Of a stretch of 39,090 nucleotides of DNA, positions 5,871 to 12,949 are shown piece by piece. The notes under the pieces were generated by a model. That model was not told the origin of the DNA. It did not search any database and saw only the letters and a program-made list of their open reading frames with translations. The stretch comes from Nanobdellota archaeon (GTDB taxonomy: Archaea > Nanobdellota > Nanobdellia > Pacearchaeales > GW2011-AR1). The translations under genes and the position numbers were made by a program. How positions within the stretch are numbered: position 1 is the first letter of the stretch; each line of letters starts with the position of its first letter. The stretch is taken from assembly GCA_030641715.1 (NCBI GenBank), contig DAOWGX010000017.1:1-39090 (forward strand). Direction: 5' to 3'.

Positions 5871-8625
5871 GTTTATCTTTGGAAATTAAACTTTTTAATT
5901 TCTTCCTATTTAACCTAAGGACAACGCAAAGGATTAGGATTAAAATAACGACCAAAAACACTATCACCCAAAGATAATTTTCAATCTCCATAATCTCAAC
6001 CACCGCCTCCTCGACAACCACATTCCCTGTAATAACATCAGGAGTCTTCATCTCGATCGCCTCATTAATTAGCTGAACCGTCAACTCCACCTCGCCAGCA
6101 ACTATCTTGTTCACCTTAATAAACAAATCGTAATAAACCGGCGACGTTAAATTCAATTTAACAGACTGCCCAACACCTAATGTTAAAATTATCGGATCGC
6201 TTTCAATAATAAGATTAACATAATCAACACCAACATTATCAATCGTCAATAAATGTCTTCCGCCCTTAAAATCAAAAATACTAAAATTAATCTTCTCATT
6301 ATTCTTCAAATTTCTAGTATACCCTGTAGAAATTTCGGCAACACTGACATCATAAATTTTTGGTGTGACAGAATTAACTCCCCCACCACCGCCTCCAGAA
6401 GTACTAGGGATAACAACCGCGGGGGCAGTTATAGTAAAGCTATTCTCCTCGGAAGAATTTACATTCCCTGCCAAGTCACTACAATTAATTTTCCAAACAT
6501 AAGTTCCCGGAGTAAATGTCTGGCTAAACGATTGTGTCACAGAAGCATCCATAGAAGAATTAGACAACTGAACAATTCCACCAATAATTAAACTACAACT
6601 ACCAATATTGTCGTCGGAAACGTTAAAACTAAACGTCCTCGAAATAGAATTCGACGTCGCACTCGAAGGCAAACTTGTTAATGCCAAACTTGGAGGGGTC
6701 ACATCGTAAATCACACTAAAATTGTTCTCCGCCGAAGAATTATAAGAGGCATTATTTACCCCCAAACAATTCCAACTATAATCTCCTTCTTTATCAAATG
6801 TCCAATTAAAAATGGTCGTATTATCAAACCCAGAAATTGCCTCAGTTAAATTGTGAACCAGATTACCACTCGAATTCCACAAATAAAAGGTCATATTACT
6901 TAGTTCACTATTCGTATCAGAAAGAACCTGACAACTAAAATTAGTAGTGTTAATATTCGTGTAATTTTCATCTGAAGGCGACAGCAAGTTCGCAGAGACT
7001 CCCCCGATTGTTAAACTATAATTCGTCGGAGCAAAATCAGAATTACCCTCACTATCGGCAGCCAAACAATTCCATAAATAAGTATCTTCCCCTATGTTTG
7101 TTAGACTAAATAAAGTTTCATTCGCTGTTCCCCTCAAGTTTTTCGTTTCATTATAATAAAGTCCCGTCGAATTCCAAACCTTTAAGGTTATATTTGCTAA
7201 CTGCCAATCCGTCGCATTGCAGGTAAGGGTTTGATTAACCGTTAAATTAACTTTATTATGTTTCGGTGAAACAAGTGTAACATTCGGAGTGTCGACGTCC
7301 AAGGACAAGATAGCAGAATAGATATCAATTCTCGAATAATTTAATCCGCTTCCAGAAATATCGTCGACCAATACACCAGTTTGATTAAGTATGGTCTCTA
7401 TTTCTTGAGGAGTCATTAGTTGACTTGTCAAGTTTAAAAATTGATTAAGGATTGCTATTGCCCCTGCAACCATCGGTGCTGCCATGGATGTCCCGGAGAA
7501 TGCAATATACGCTCCGTCTTTATATGTCGAACAAATTCTGTTAGAATCCATATTTCCAGGGGAACAACTTCCACCCCCTTCCAGCGTCCCTCCCGTCGCA
7601 AATAATTGAGTCATGTTATTCCTATTTGAAAAAGACGAAATACTGTTAGTTTTTGTTGATGAAGCAATTGGAGTCACATTTTCAATACATGCAGGAACTC
7701 CGATATGCGTTGTGTTTCCATCATTTCCAGAAGCAACTATAACAGAAATATTTTCAGCAACAGCAGCGTCGATAGCGTTCCGTAATCCAGAGAATTCAAC
7801 ATCACAATAACTGTCTCTTAAAAGGCTTGAGCCCCCATCAGACAATCCTAAACTCATTGTAATCACAGAAATATTATACACAGAAGCATTATTCACGCAC
7901 CAATCAATGGCAGAAATTATCATATCTGAAGTTCCATCTCCAGAATCATTAAAAACTTTCACCGCAACAATACTTACATTCGGAGCCATTCCAAAAATCC
8001 CTCCCGATGCCCCGACAATTCCTGCAACATGAGTTCCGTGTCCATTATAGTCCATAGGATTATTATCGTTGTCCCCAAAATCGTATCCTGCTATAACTCT
8101 TGAACAATTTCCCGCAAGAAAACTTTCACTCGAACAACCTCCTAAATCGGGATGAGAATAATTAACTCCTGTATCAATAACACAAACACTTTGATGAATT
8201 CCTGTGAGATTCAAGGAATTAATTTGCTTCGGCCAAATAGAACTTGTATTTGTTATATCAACAGCGTCGTCCAATAAAATTTCTATAGGATAATTGTAAC
8301 TTATCTCTTCTACATAATTTTCTTTTAGAAGGTATTCAATTTCTTCTTTAGTCAGCTCGGCGGAAAATGCATTTGAAGAACTAAATTTATTCTTTATCTT
8401 TTTATCCAACTTGTGCATGATTTTATTCTCGTTGAAATTATTAATTGTCGAAGCTATAATGTTACTATTTTCATTATCTTTTAATCGAACAATTACATTA
8501 ACTTTCCCCTCTTCTGCCAACTTTTCCAAAACGTTATCACTTATTTTTTCTTCTAAAGAAGGTTGCGAACTAACTACTGCAAAAAGCAATATCAAAATCG
8601 TCAAAGACCAAAAACCAAGTTTCAT
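5842..8625 (-). CDS. Membrane-anchored subtilisin-like serine protease (S8)
   Basis: The 927-aa secreted protease starts with a clear signal peptide (residues 1-20, LTILILLFAVVSS). An I9-like inhibitor propeptide follows (about 40-112, VNVIVRLKDN). The S8 catalytic domain has the full triad: Asp151 in VCVIDTGVNYSHPD, His196 in NGHGTHVAG and Ser380 in FSGTSMAAPM. Three Ig-like repeats (about 450-740) come next, then a Gly-rich linker (STSGGGGGGV), an anchor module related to those of surface proteins A and B, one TM helix (about 885-910) and a Lys-rich tail. It is probably a surface protease held in the membrane, and could process neighbouring surface proteins (inference). It shares a 4-nt overlap (8622-8625) with the upstream Cys-rich gene and a 29-nt overlap with rnp2. 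Confidence 0.93.
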   Translation of the reverse strand: MKLGFWSLTILILLFAVVSSQPSLEEKISDNVLEKLAEEGKVNVIVRLKDNENSNIIASTINNFNENKIMHKLDKKIKNKFSSSNAFSAELTKEEIEYLLKENYVEEISYNYPIEILLDDAVDITNTSSIWPKQINSLNLTGIHQSVCVIDTGVNYSHPDLGGCSSESFLAGNCSRVIAGYDFGDNDNNPMDYNGHGTHVAGIVGASGGIFGMAPNVSIVAVKVFNDSGDGTSDMIISAIDWCVNNASVYNISVITMSLGLSDGGSSLLRDSYCDVEFSGLRNAIDAAVAENISVIVASGNDGNTTHIGVPACIENVTPIASSTKTNSISSFSNRNNMTQLFATGGTLEGGGSCSPGNMDSNRICSTYKDGAYIAFSGTSMAAPMVAGAIAILNQFLNLTSQLMTPQEIETILNQTGVLVDDISGSGLNYSRIDIYSAILSLDVDTPNVTLVSPKHNKVNLTVNQTLTCNATDWQLANITLKVWNSTGLYYNETKNLRGTANETLFSLTNIGEDTYLWNCLAADSEGNSDFAPTNYSLTIGGVSANLLSPSDENYTNINTTNFSCQVLSDTNSELSNMTFYLWNSSGNLVHNLTEAISGFDNTTIFNWTFDKEGDYSWNCLGVNNASYNSSAENNFSVIYDVTPPSLALTSLPSSATSNSISRTFSFNVSDDNIGSCSLIIGGIVQLSNSSMDASVTQSFSQTFTPGTYVWKINCSDLAGNVNSSEENSFTITAPAVVIPSTSGGGGGGVNSVTPKIYDVSVAEISTGYTRNLKNNEKINFSIFDFKGGRHLLTIDNVGVDYVNLIIESDPIILTLGVGQSVKLNLTSPVYYDLFIKVNKIVAGEVELTVQLINEAIEMKTPDVITGNVVVEEAVVEIMEIENYLWVIVFLVVILILILCVVLRLNRKKLKSLISKDKHGKKKQTKS

Positions 8626-8948
8626 TTAGCAACACAGCCTCCTTCAATATATTCGCACGATTCAATTTGACAGGCATAAAGAGCAATACAAACAAGATTT
8701 TCAGAACATTCAGACAAATTCATCTCATATTTTTCCACTTCACTTTCTAAGACACATTTCTCTTGCCCCCCCATATTACAAGGACAACATGTGGTCTGAA
8801 CTTTTATACACTTAACATCTTCCTCCTCACTCTTCCATTCGGGACCCGCAGGGTCATGCCCATTTGGGGCGCCAACAAACCAAAAAAATCCCAAGACTAG
8901 TAAAACCCCTCCAACGATAATCATTCCAATCAGTCCATTTTTATCCAT
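8622..8948 (-). CDS. Small Cys-rich membrane-anchored protein, unknown
   Basis: The 108-aa protein has an N-terminal TM or signal anchor (IIVGGVLLVLGFFWFVGA, about 9-26). The remainder, probably outside the cell, contains ten cysteines, including CCPCNMGG, and an acidic stretch. Ten cysteines suggest disulfides or metal binding. I recognise no named family. Its stop overlaps the subtilase start by 4 nt, so the two are probably translated from one mRNA; a partnership on the cell surface is an inference. A TATA-like element (cttttTAA on the minus strand, 8971-8978) lies about 26 nt upstream of the ATG. Confidence 0.75.
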   Translation of the reverse strand: MDKNGLIGMIIVGGVLLVLGFFWFVGAPNGHDPAGPEWKSEEEDVKCIKVQTTCCPCNMGGQEKCVLESEVEKYEMNLSECSENLVCIALYACQIESCEYIEGGCVAK

Positions 8949-9019
8949 AAAATATTCAGTATCTCCCTGATTAAAAAGATTGCGATGATTTAAAAATGAG
9001 TATTCCTTTGTAAAATGAG

Positions 9020-10351
9020 ATGGTGAAAATATACACGGTTGGCGGATTCTCGGAGGTTGGGAAAAACATGGTTGTAGTTGAACTTGAAGAGGACGCGTTC
9101 ATTTTTGACGAGGGATTTTTTCTACCTGCGATTGTTTCGATGGAAGAGCGAGATAAGGTTATGACTGAGAAGAGATTAAAATCTATCAAAGCAGTCCCAG
9201 AAGATTCTGTAATTAACAAAATCAGACACAAGGTTCGGGCACAATTCATAAGCCACGCACATCTCGACCATGTTGGTGCAATCCCTTTTCTATCTGATAA
9301 ATACAATGCGCCAATTTATGGAACTCCGTTTACGATGCAAGTTCTTAATTCTCTCCTCGCTGACAACGATATTGTTCTTCGAAATAAAACATTTCCAATA
9401 AAACCGAACACAACATTTTATGTTCAAGGCAAAAACCGAAAATACAAAATCGACTTCATCAATATAACCCATTCAACAATCCAATGTTTAATGATTGCGA
9501 TTCAAACACCAAAGGGAACGATTCTTTATGCTAATGATTTCAAGATGGACGATACCCCCGTTTTAGGATTAAAACCTAATTATAAAAGATTAAGAGAAAT
9601 CGCAAAAGATGGGGTTCTTGCTTTTATCGTAGATTCGCTATACTCTGGTTCAGAAAAGAAAACCCCTTCGGAAAAAATCGCTAGGGCATTACTCCAAGAA
9701 GTTTTATTAACGATCCAAAATCGAAATGCCGGAATGATTGTAACAACTTTTTCATCGCATATAGCGCGGCTAAAATCAATTGTTGAATTTGGGAAAAAAC
9801 TAAATCGGGAGGTAGTTTTTCTCGGAAGAAGTTTAGATAAATATTCGACTGCTGCAAAAAACGTTGGTGCTGCACCTTTTTTAAAAGATATTAGGATTTC
9901 AAAGTACCGACGACAAGTAGAAAAAACCTTGCATAAAGTTGAGCGAAATAGAAAGGATTACATGATTGTTTGCACAGGTCATCAGGGTGAACCCGGTTCA
10001 ATTTTAGAAAGACTTTCACGTCATCAACTTCCATTCAAACTAAATCGTGACGATAATTTAATTTTCTCATCAAGTGTGATTCCGACAAAAGTTAATCAGG
10101 AACAGTTTGCAAAAATGGAAGCTCGTTTGAAAAAAAGCAAGCCGAGAATTTTTCGGGATGCTCATGTTTCGGGTCATGGGGGAAGGGAAGACCTTCGAGA
10201 CATCATGAAGATTATTTATCCCCGACATATAATCCCGTCGCATGGAGGTTTGGATAAAACAAGACCTATGGCAGATCTCGCTAAGGAACTTGGTTACAAA
10301 CTCGGAAAGCAATGCCATTTAATGCAAGACGGGGGCGTGTTAAAATTGTAG
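9020..10351 (+). CDS. rnj: Ribonuclease J (archaeal beta-CASP RNase)
   Basis: The 443-aa metallo-beta-lactamase/beta-CASP nuclease is expected to act as a 5'-3' exoribonuclease in RNA decay. Motif 2, HAHLDHVG, gives H79, H81, D83 and H84. The N-terminal GGFSEVGKNM, the ANDFKMD segment, the beta-CASP core (CTGHQGEPGSILERLSRHQ), HVSGHGGREDL and the C-terminal PSHGG metal-binding elements are all visible. The length fits archaeal aRNase J and is shorter than bacterial RNase J because the bacterial C-terminal domain is absent. A TATA-like box (TTTAAAAAT, 8989-8997) lies about 27 nt before the ATG. An out-of-frame ATG at 9015 precedes the true start by 5 nt. Its last 40 nt overlap the next gene. 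Confidence 0.93.
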   Translation: MVKIYTVGGFSEVGKNMVVVELEEDAFIFDEGFFLPAIVSMEERDKVMTEKRLKSIKAVPEDSVINKIRHKVRAQFISHAHLDHVGAIPFLSDKYNAPIYGTPFTMQVLNSLLADNDIVLRNKTFPIKPNTTFYVQGKNRKYKIDFINITHSTIQCLMIAIQTPKGTILYANDFKMDDTPVLGLKPNYKRLREIAKDGVLAFIVDSLYSGSEKKTPSEKIARALLQEVLLTIQNRNAGMIVTTFSSHIARLKSIVEFGKKLNREVVFLGRSLDKYSTAAKNVGAAPFLKDIRISKYRRQVEKTLHKVERNRKDYMIVCTGHQGEPGSILERLSRHQLPFKLNRDDNLIFSSSVIPTKVNQEQFAKMEARLKKSKPRIFRDAHVSGHGGREDLRDIMKIIYPRHIIPSHGGLDKTRPMADLAKELGYKLGKQCHLMQDGGVLKL

Positions 10352-10725
10352 AATCTGAAAACTCAAACAAGGCTAAAGAATTAATTGGAGGTTTGAAAAA
10401 TGCTTTTGAGAGGGGTGAATCTTTTGCAAAAGCCAAACAAAGTTTCATTAATGCAGGATATAACCCTCAGGAGGTAGAAATCGCAACACAGGAAATAAGA
10501 AAACTACTTTCTTCGACAAATCGTCCTGTAACCACTTCGGTTGAAACAAAATTTACACAGATTCCTAAAACATCTCAAACAAAACAATTACCCACGACAT
10601 CTAGTGGGTCTCCAACTCGGAAAAAAGGGATACCAAAAGCGTTAATTATTTTCTTAGTAATCTTCCTGATATTAATTGTCGTCGGTGCTGCGACTTTAGG
10701 ACTCTTTTGGGATCAATGGTTTTAA
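10312..10725 (+). CDS. Small C-terminally anchored membrane protein, unknown
   Basis: The 137-aa protein has an N-terminal soluble helical region (about 15-65), whose segment SFINAGYNPQEVEIATQEI has the look of a UBA/CUE-like three-helix fold. A Ser/Thr/Pro/Gln-rich linker (about 70-105) follows, and then one TM helix near the C-terminus (about 109-131, LIIFLVIFLILIVVGAA). This is a tail-anchored arrangement. The first 13 codons overlap the RNase J 3' end in another frame. I see no alternative ATG/GTG downstream that would keep the helical region, but a shorter form cannot be excluded. The overlap and the methyltransferase start one nt after its stop suggest an operon. A role near RNase J (membrane tethering) is speculative. 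Confidence 0.65.
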   Translation: MPFNARRGRVKIVESENSNKAKELIGGLKNAFERGESFAKAKQSFINAGYNPQEVEIATQEIRKLLSSTNRPVTTSVETKFTQIPKTSQTKQLPTTSSGSPTRKKGIPKALIIFLVIFLILIVVGAATLGLFWDQWF

Positions 10726-10726
10726 G

Positions 10727-11251
10727 ATGACTGAAGTTTATTCGCCTGCAGAAGATTCATATTTTTTCTCAGAATTTTTAAAAAAATATATTTCTAAAAA
10801 GAGAATTAATTCCTATTTAGACATGGGAACTGGTTCGACCATCCTCTCTGATACGGTCTCTAAGGTTCTCAGTAGAAAAAACATTCTTGTCGCGGATATA
10901 AATCCTACAGCGGTAAGGCTTGCAAGAGAAAAAGGTTTCAATGCGATTGAAACAGATCTTTTCGAAAATATCAAAGACAAATTCGACTTGATAACGTTCA
11001 ACGCTCCTTATCTCCCAAAAGATCTTCGTGAATCGAAATCTTCTCAGCTAGCAACAACAGGAGGAAGGCGAGGAGATGAAATTTCTTTAAAATTTTTGGG
11101 ACAGGCAAAGAAACATCTTAAAAAGAATGGAAAGGTTTTTCTTTTAATCTCGAGTTTGACACCTTTGGATAAAATTAATAAATTTAATCCAGAGATTGTG
11201 GCCAGAAAAAAGATTTTTATGGAAGAATTGTTTATTTTGGAATTTTTTTAA
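10727..11251 (+). CDS. Class I SAM methyltransferase, HemK2/Mtq2-like (probable release-factor glutamine methyltransferase)
   Basis: The 174-aa protein matches the short archaeal/eukaryotic HemK2 (Mtq2) group, which methylates the Gln of the GGQ motif of aRF1/eRF1. Visible features: N-terminal VYSPAEDSYFF, SAM-binding motif I LDMGTGSTIL (31-40), motif II ADINPTAVRLA, the catalytic NPPY-type loop as NAPYLP (N92-P97) and the late SSLTPLDKI strand. The second position of NPPY is Ala, which is unusual, but Asn, Pro and Tyr are kept. The likely substrate, aRF1, is also in this window (27680-28774). The start follows the previous stop by one nt, so translation is probably coupled. Substrate is inferred from family. 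Confidence 0.82.
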   Translation: MTEVYSPAEDSYFFSEFLKKYISKKRINSYLDMGTGSTILSDTVSKVLSRKNILVADINPTAVRLAREKGFNAIETDLFENIKDKFDLITFNAPYLPKDLRESKSSQLATTGGRRGDEISLKFLGQAKKHLKKNGKVFLLISSLTPLDKINKFNPEIVARKKIFMEELFILEFF

Positions 11252-11273
11252 TTAATATTGTGGAACATGTTAG

Positions 11274-11298
11274 TTAAATCATAACTATCTTTATATAC
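11274..11298 (+). repeat. Copy 1 of a 25-bp promoter repeat (TATA TTTATATA at 11290-11297)
   Basis: Twenty-five bases here are identical to 11685-11709. The repeat includes a strong TATA box. Its centre is 25.5 nt upstream of the ATG at 11319, which fits a leaderless start there. Confidence 0.85.
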
Positions 11299-11318
11299 CT
11301 GTTTGAAATTCATTCTTT

Positions 11319-11633
11319 ATGGGTAGAGAATCGAATCCGGGGAGAAAGTTAGTAGATATAACTTTGGATGAGGCGGTTCAAGTTATTAGATTAGGGGAAG
11401 GACATTCAGAAAATATACGTTATAAATTAAGAAGAAAAGAAAATCCCTTCCGCGAGAATTTCACTCAATTATTTTATAAAGATAGCAAGGGAGAGGTTAT
11501 TGCAGCAAATTTTTTTGATGGTAAAGATGCCGTAACTCTTTGTCAGGGTAACTCCTATTATCGAACCTTTTATGGGATTGTTAAATATCTTGAGAAACAA
11601 GGATTTGATTTAGAATCTGCAAATTGTAAATAG
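11319..11633 (+). CDS. Small protein, unknown function
   Basis: The 104-aa soluble protein begins MGRESNPGRKLVDITLDEA. It has mixed alpha/beta character, no membrane segment and two cysteines. I recognise no family. It has its own promoter (TATA 11290-11297, 25.5 nt before ATG), which is identical over 25 bp to the mre11 promoter 411 bp downstream. It is probably co-expressed with mre11-rad50, possibly responding to the same signal. An accessory role in DNA repair is only a guess from position. The gene plus its promoter could have been inserted by duplication of the upstream region of mre11. Confidence 0.65.
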   Translation: MGRESNPGRKLVDITLDEAVQVIRLGEGHSENIRYKLRRKENPFRENFTQLFYKDSKGEVIAANFFDGKDAVTLCQGNSYYRTFYGIVKYLEKQGFDLESANCK

Positions 11634-11684
11634 AAGATTATTGTTTAAATCTTTAATCTAACCCTTCTTTTTTCAAAACATCCA

Positions 11685-11709
11685 TTAAATCATAACTATC
11701 TTTATATAC
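11685..11709 (+). repeat. Copy 2 of the 25-bp promoter repeat (TATA TTTATATA at 11701-11708)
   Basis: Identical to 11274-11298. The TATA centre (11704.5) is 25.5 nt before ATG 11730, which opens a nine-codon ORF rather than mre11 itself (ATG 11753). Confidence 0.85.
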
Positions 11710-11729
11710 GTCGGCAGATTTCTAAAAAC

Positions 11730-11759
11730 ATGGACATAAGAGGGTATTTATTATGGTAA
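11730..11759 (+). promoter_or_regulatory. Putative leaderless upstream ORF (9 codons) overlapping the mre11 start
   Basis: ATG 11730 lies 25.5 nt from the TATA centre and reads MDIRGYLLW then TAA at 11757-11759, overlapping the mre11 ATG (11753-11755) in another frame. The purine-rich AAGAGGG (11738-11744) about 9 nt before the mre11 ATG could be its ribosome-binding site. Together these suggest translational coupling or attenuation. Confidence 0.4.
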
Positions 11760-12949
11760 AATTCGCACATTTGGCAGATTGTCATCTCGGAGGATGGAGG
11801 CAGGAAGAACTGCAAAAACTAAATTTCCGGTCATTTCAAAAAATCATCGAACGATGTATCCAGGAGAACATAGATTTTATGTTAATCTCTGGAGACTTAT
11901 TTGATTCTGCATATCCTCCAATAGAAATTCTCAAGGATTCATTTTCAGAGTTCAAAAAACTTCACGACGCTAAAATTCCTGTTTATCTAATCGCAGGTTC
12001 TCATGACTTTTCAGCGTCTGGAAAAACTTTTTTAGATGTTTTGGAAAAAGCGGGTTTTTGTAAAAATGTAGAAAATTGGGAGGTAGGGGAAGATGGAAGA
12101 ATTAAACTGATGCCCCATATGCACGAAGATATCGCAATCTATGGATATCCTGGGAGAAAATCAGGGATGGAGATTGAAGATTTGAGGAAAGTATATTTTA
12201 ACGAAATTCATCCATTTACAATTTTTATGGTTCACACCACTATCAAAGATGTCGTAGGCACAATCCCTATGGAATCGATAGAGAAACAAAAACTCCCGTT
12301 AGCAAATTACTACGCGATGGGGCATATCCATCAGCGTTATAAAACCCAAGAAGCAAATTCACATTACGTCTACCCCGGACCCACATTTCCAAATAATTTT
12401 CAAGAGCTGGTAGATTTAAACTATGGGGGTTTTCAATTAGTTGAGATTATCGGTGGAAATCTAAAAACTCAAAATATTCAAATCCCCCTTAAGGAAGTTG
12501 TTTGCATCTCGATAGAAATAGACGATGGACTGACTGCAACACAAAAAATAATTTCGGAACTAGATAAGTTTAATCTTAAAGATAAAATAGTTCTTTTGAG
12601 ATTAAAAGGTGTTCTGACTCAAGGAAAAACTGGAGACATACATTTTAATGAGATAGAAGAATTCGTAAGGAAAAAGGAAGCATACGTTTTTTTGAGAAAT
12701 ATTTCCTCGGTTCAAGTTCAAGATACTGGTTTTGAAACGGTCTCTCTGCCAACAGAAGATGTGGAGAACGTAGAACTAAAGATTATTGGAGAATATTCAC
12801 AAAAAAATCCGAGCAATTTCACAAAACATTTACCTCAGTTGATGACGGCTCTTTCAATGGAGAAAAATGAAGACGAAAAATCTTTTGTCTTCGAGGATAG
12901 ACTTCTATCGGAATTAAAAAACATACTCAAACTTTCGGAGGTACTCTAA
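11753..12949 (+). CDS. mre11: DNA double-strand break repair nuclease Mre11
   Basis: The 398-aa product is the Mn-dependent nuclease that pairs with Rad50 to process DNA ends. Phosphoesterase motifs are in order: LADCHLGG (D9, H11), SGDLFDS (D50 region), AGSHDFS (a GSHD variant of the usual GNHD), VHTTIKDV and MGHIHQRY. The C-terminal third carries the capping and Rad50-binding region. The length is typical for archaeal Mre11. Its stop codon overlaps the rad50 ATG by one base (taATG), so the two are translationally coupled. The start ATG 11753 is not in leaderless position relative to the TATA box; a purine-rich AAGAGGG precedes it and a short upstream ORF overlaps it. Confidence 0.94.
   Translation: MVKFAHLADCHLGGWRQEELQKLNFRSFQKIIERCIQENIDFMLISGDLFDSAYPPIEILKDSFSEFKKLHDAKIPVYLIAGSHDFSASGKTFLDVLEKAGFCKNVENWEVGEDGRIKLMPHMHEDIAIYGYPGRKSGMEIEDLRKVYFNEIHPFTIFMVHTTIKDVVGTIPMESIEKQKLPLANYYAMGHIHQRYKTQEANSHYVYPGPTFPNNFQELVDLNYGGFQLVEIIGGNLKTQNIQIPLKEVVCISIEIDDGLTATQKIISELDKFNLKDKIVLLRLKGVLTQGKTGDIHFNEIEEFVRKKEAYVFLRNISSVQVQDTGFETVSLPTEDVENVELKIIGEYSQKNPSNFTKHLPQLMTALSMEKNEDEKSFVFEDRLLSELKNILKLSEVL

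Noticed and set aside
11319-11345. tRNA-like TCGAATCC near the start of the small unknown gene
   Set aside because: No acceptor stem, anticodon arm or CCA-side pairing can be drawn around it; it encodes GRESNPG in a leaderless ORF.
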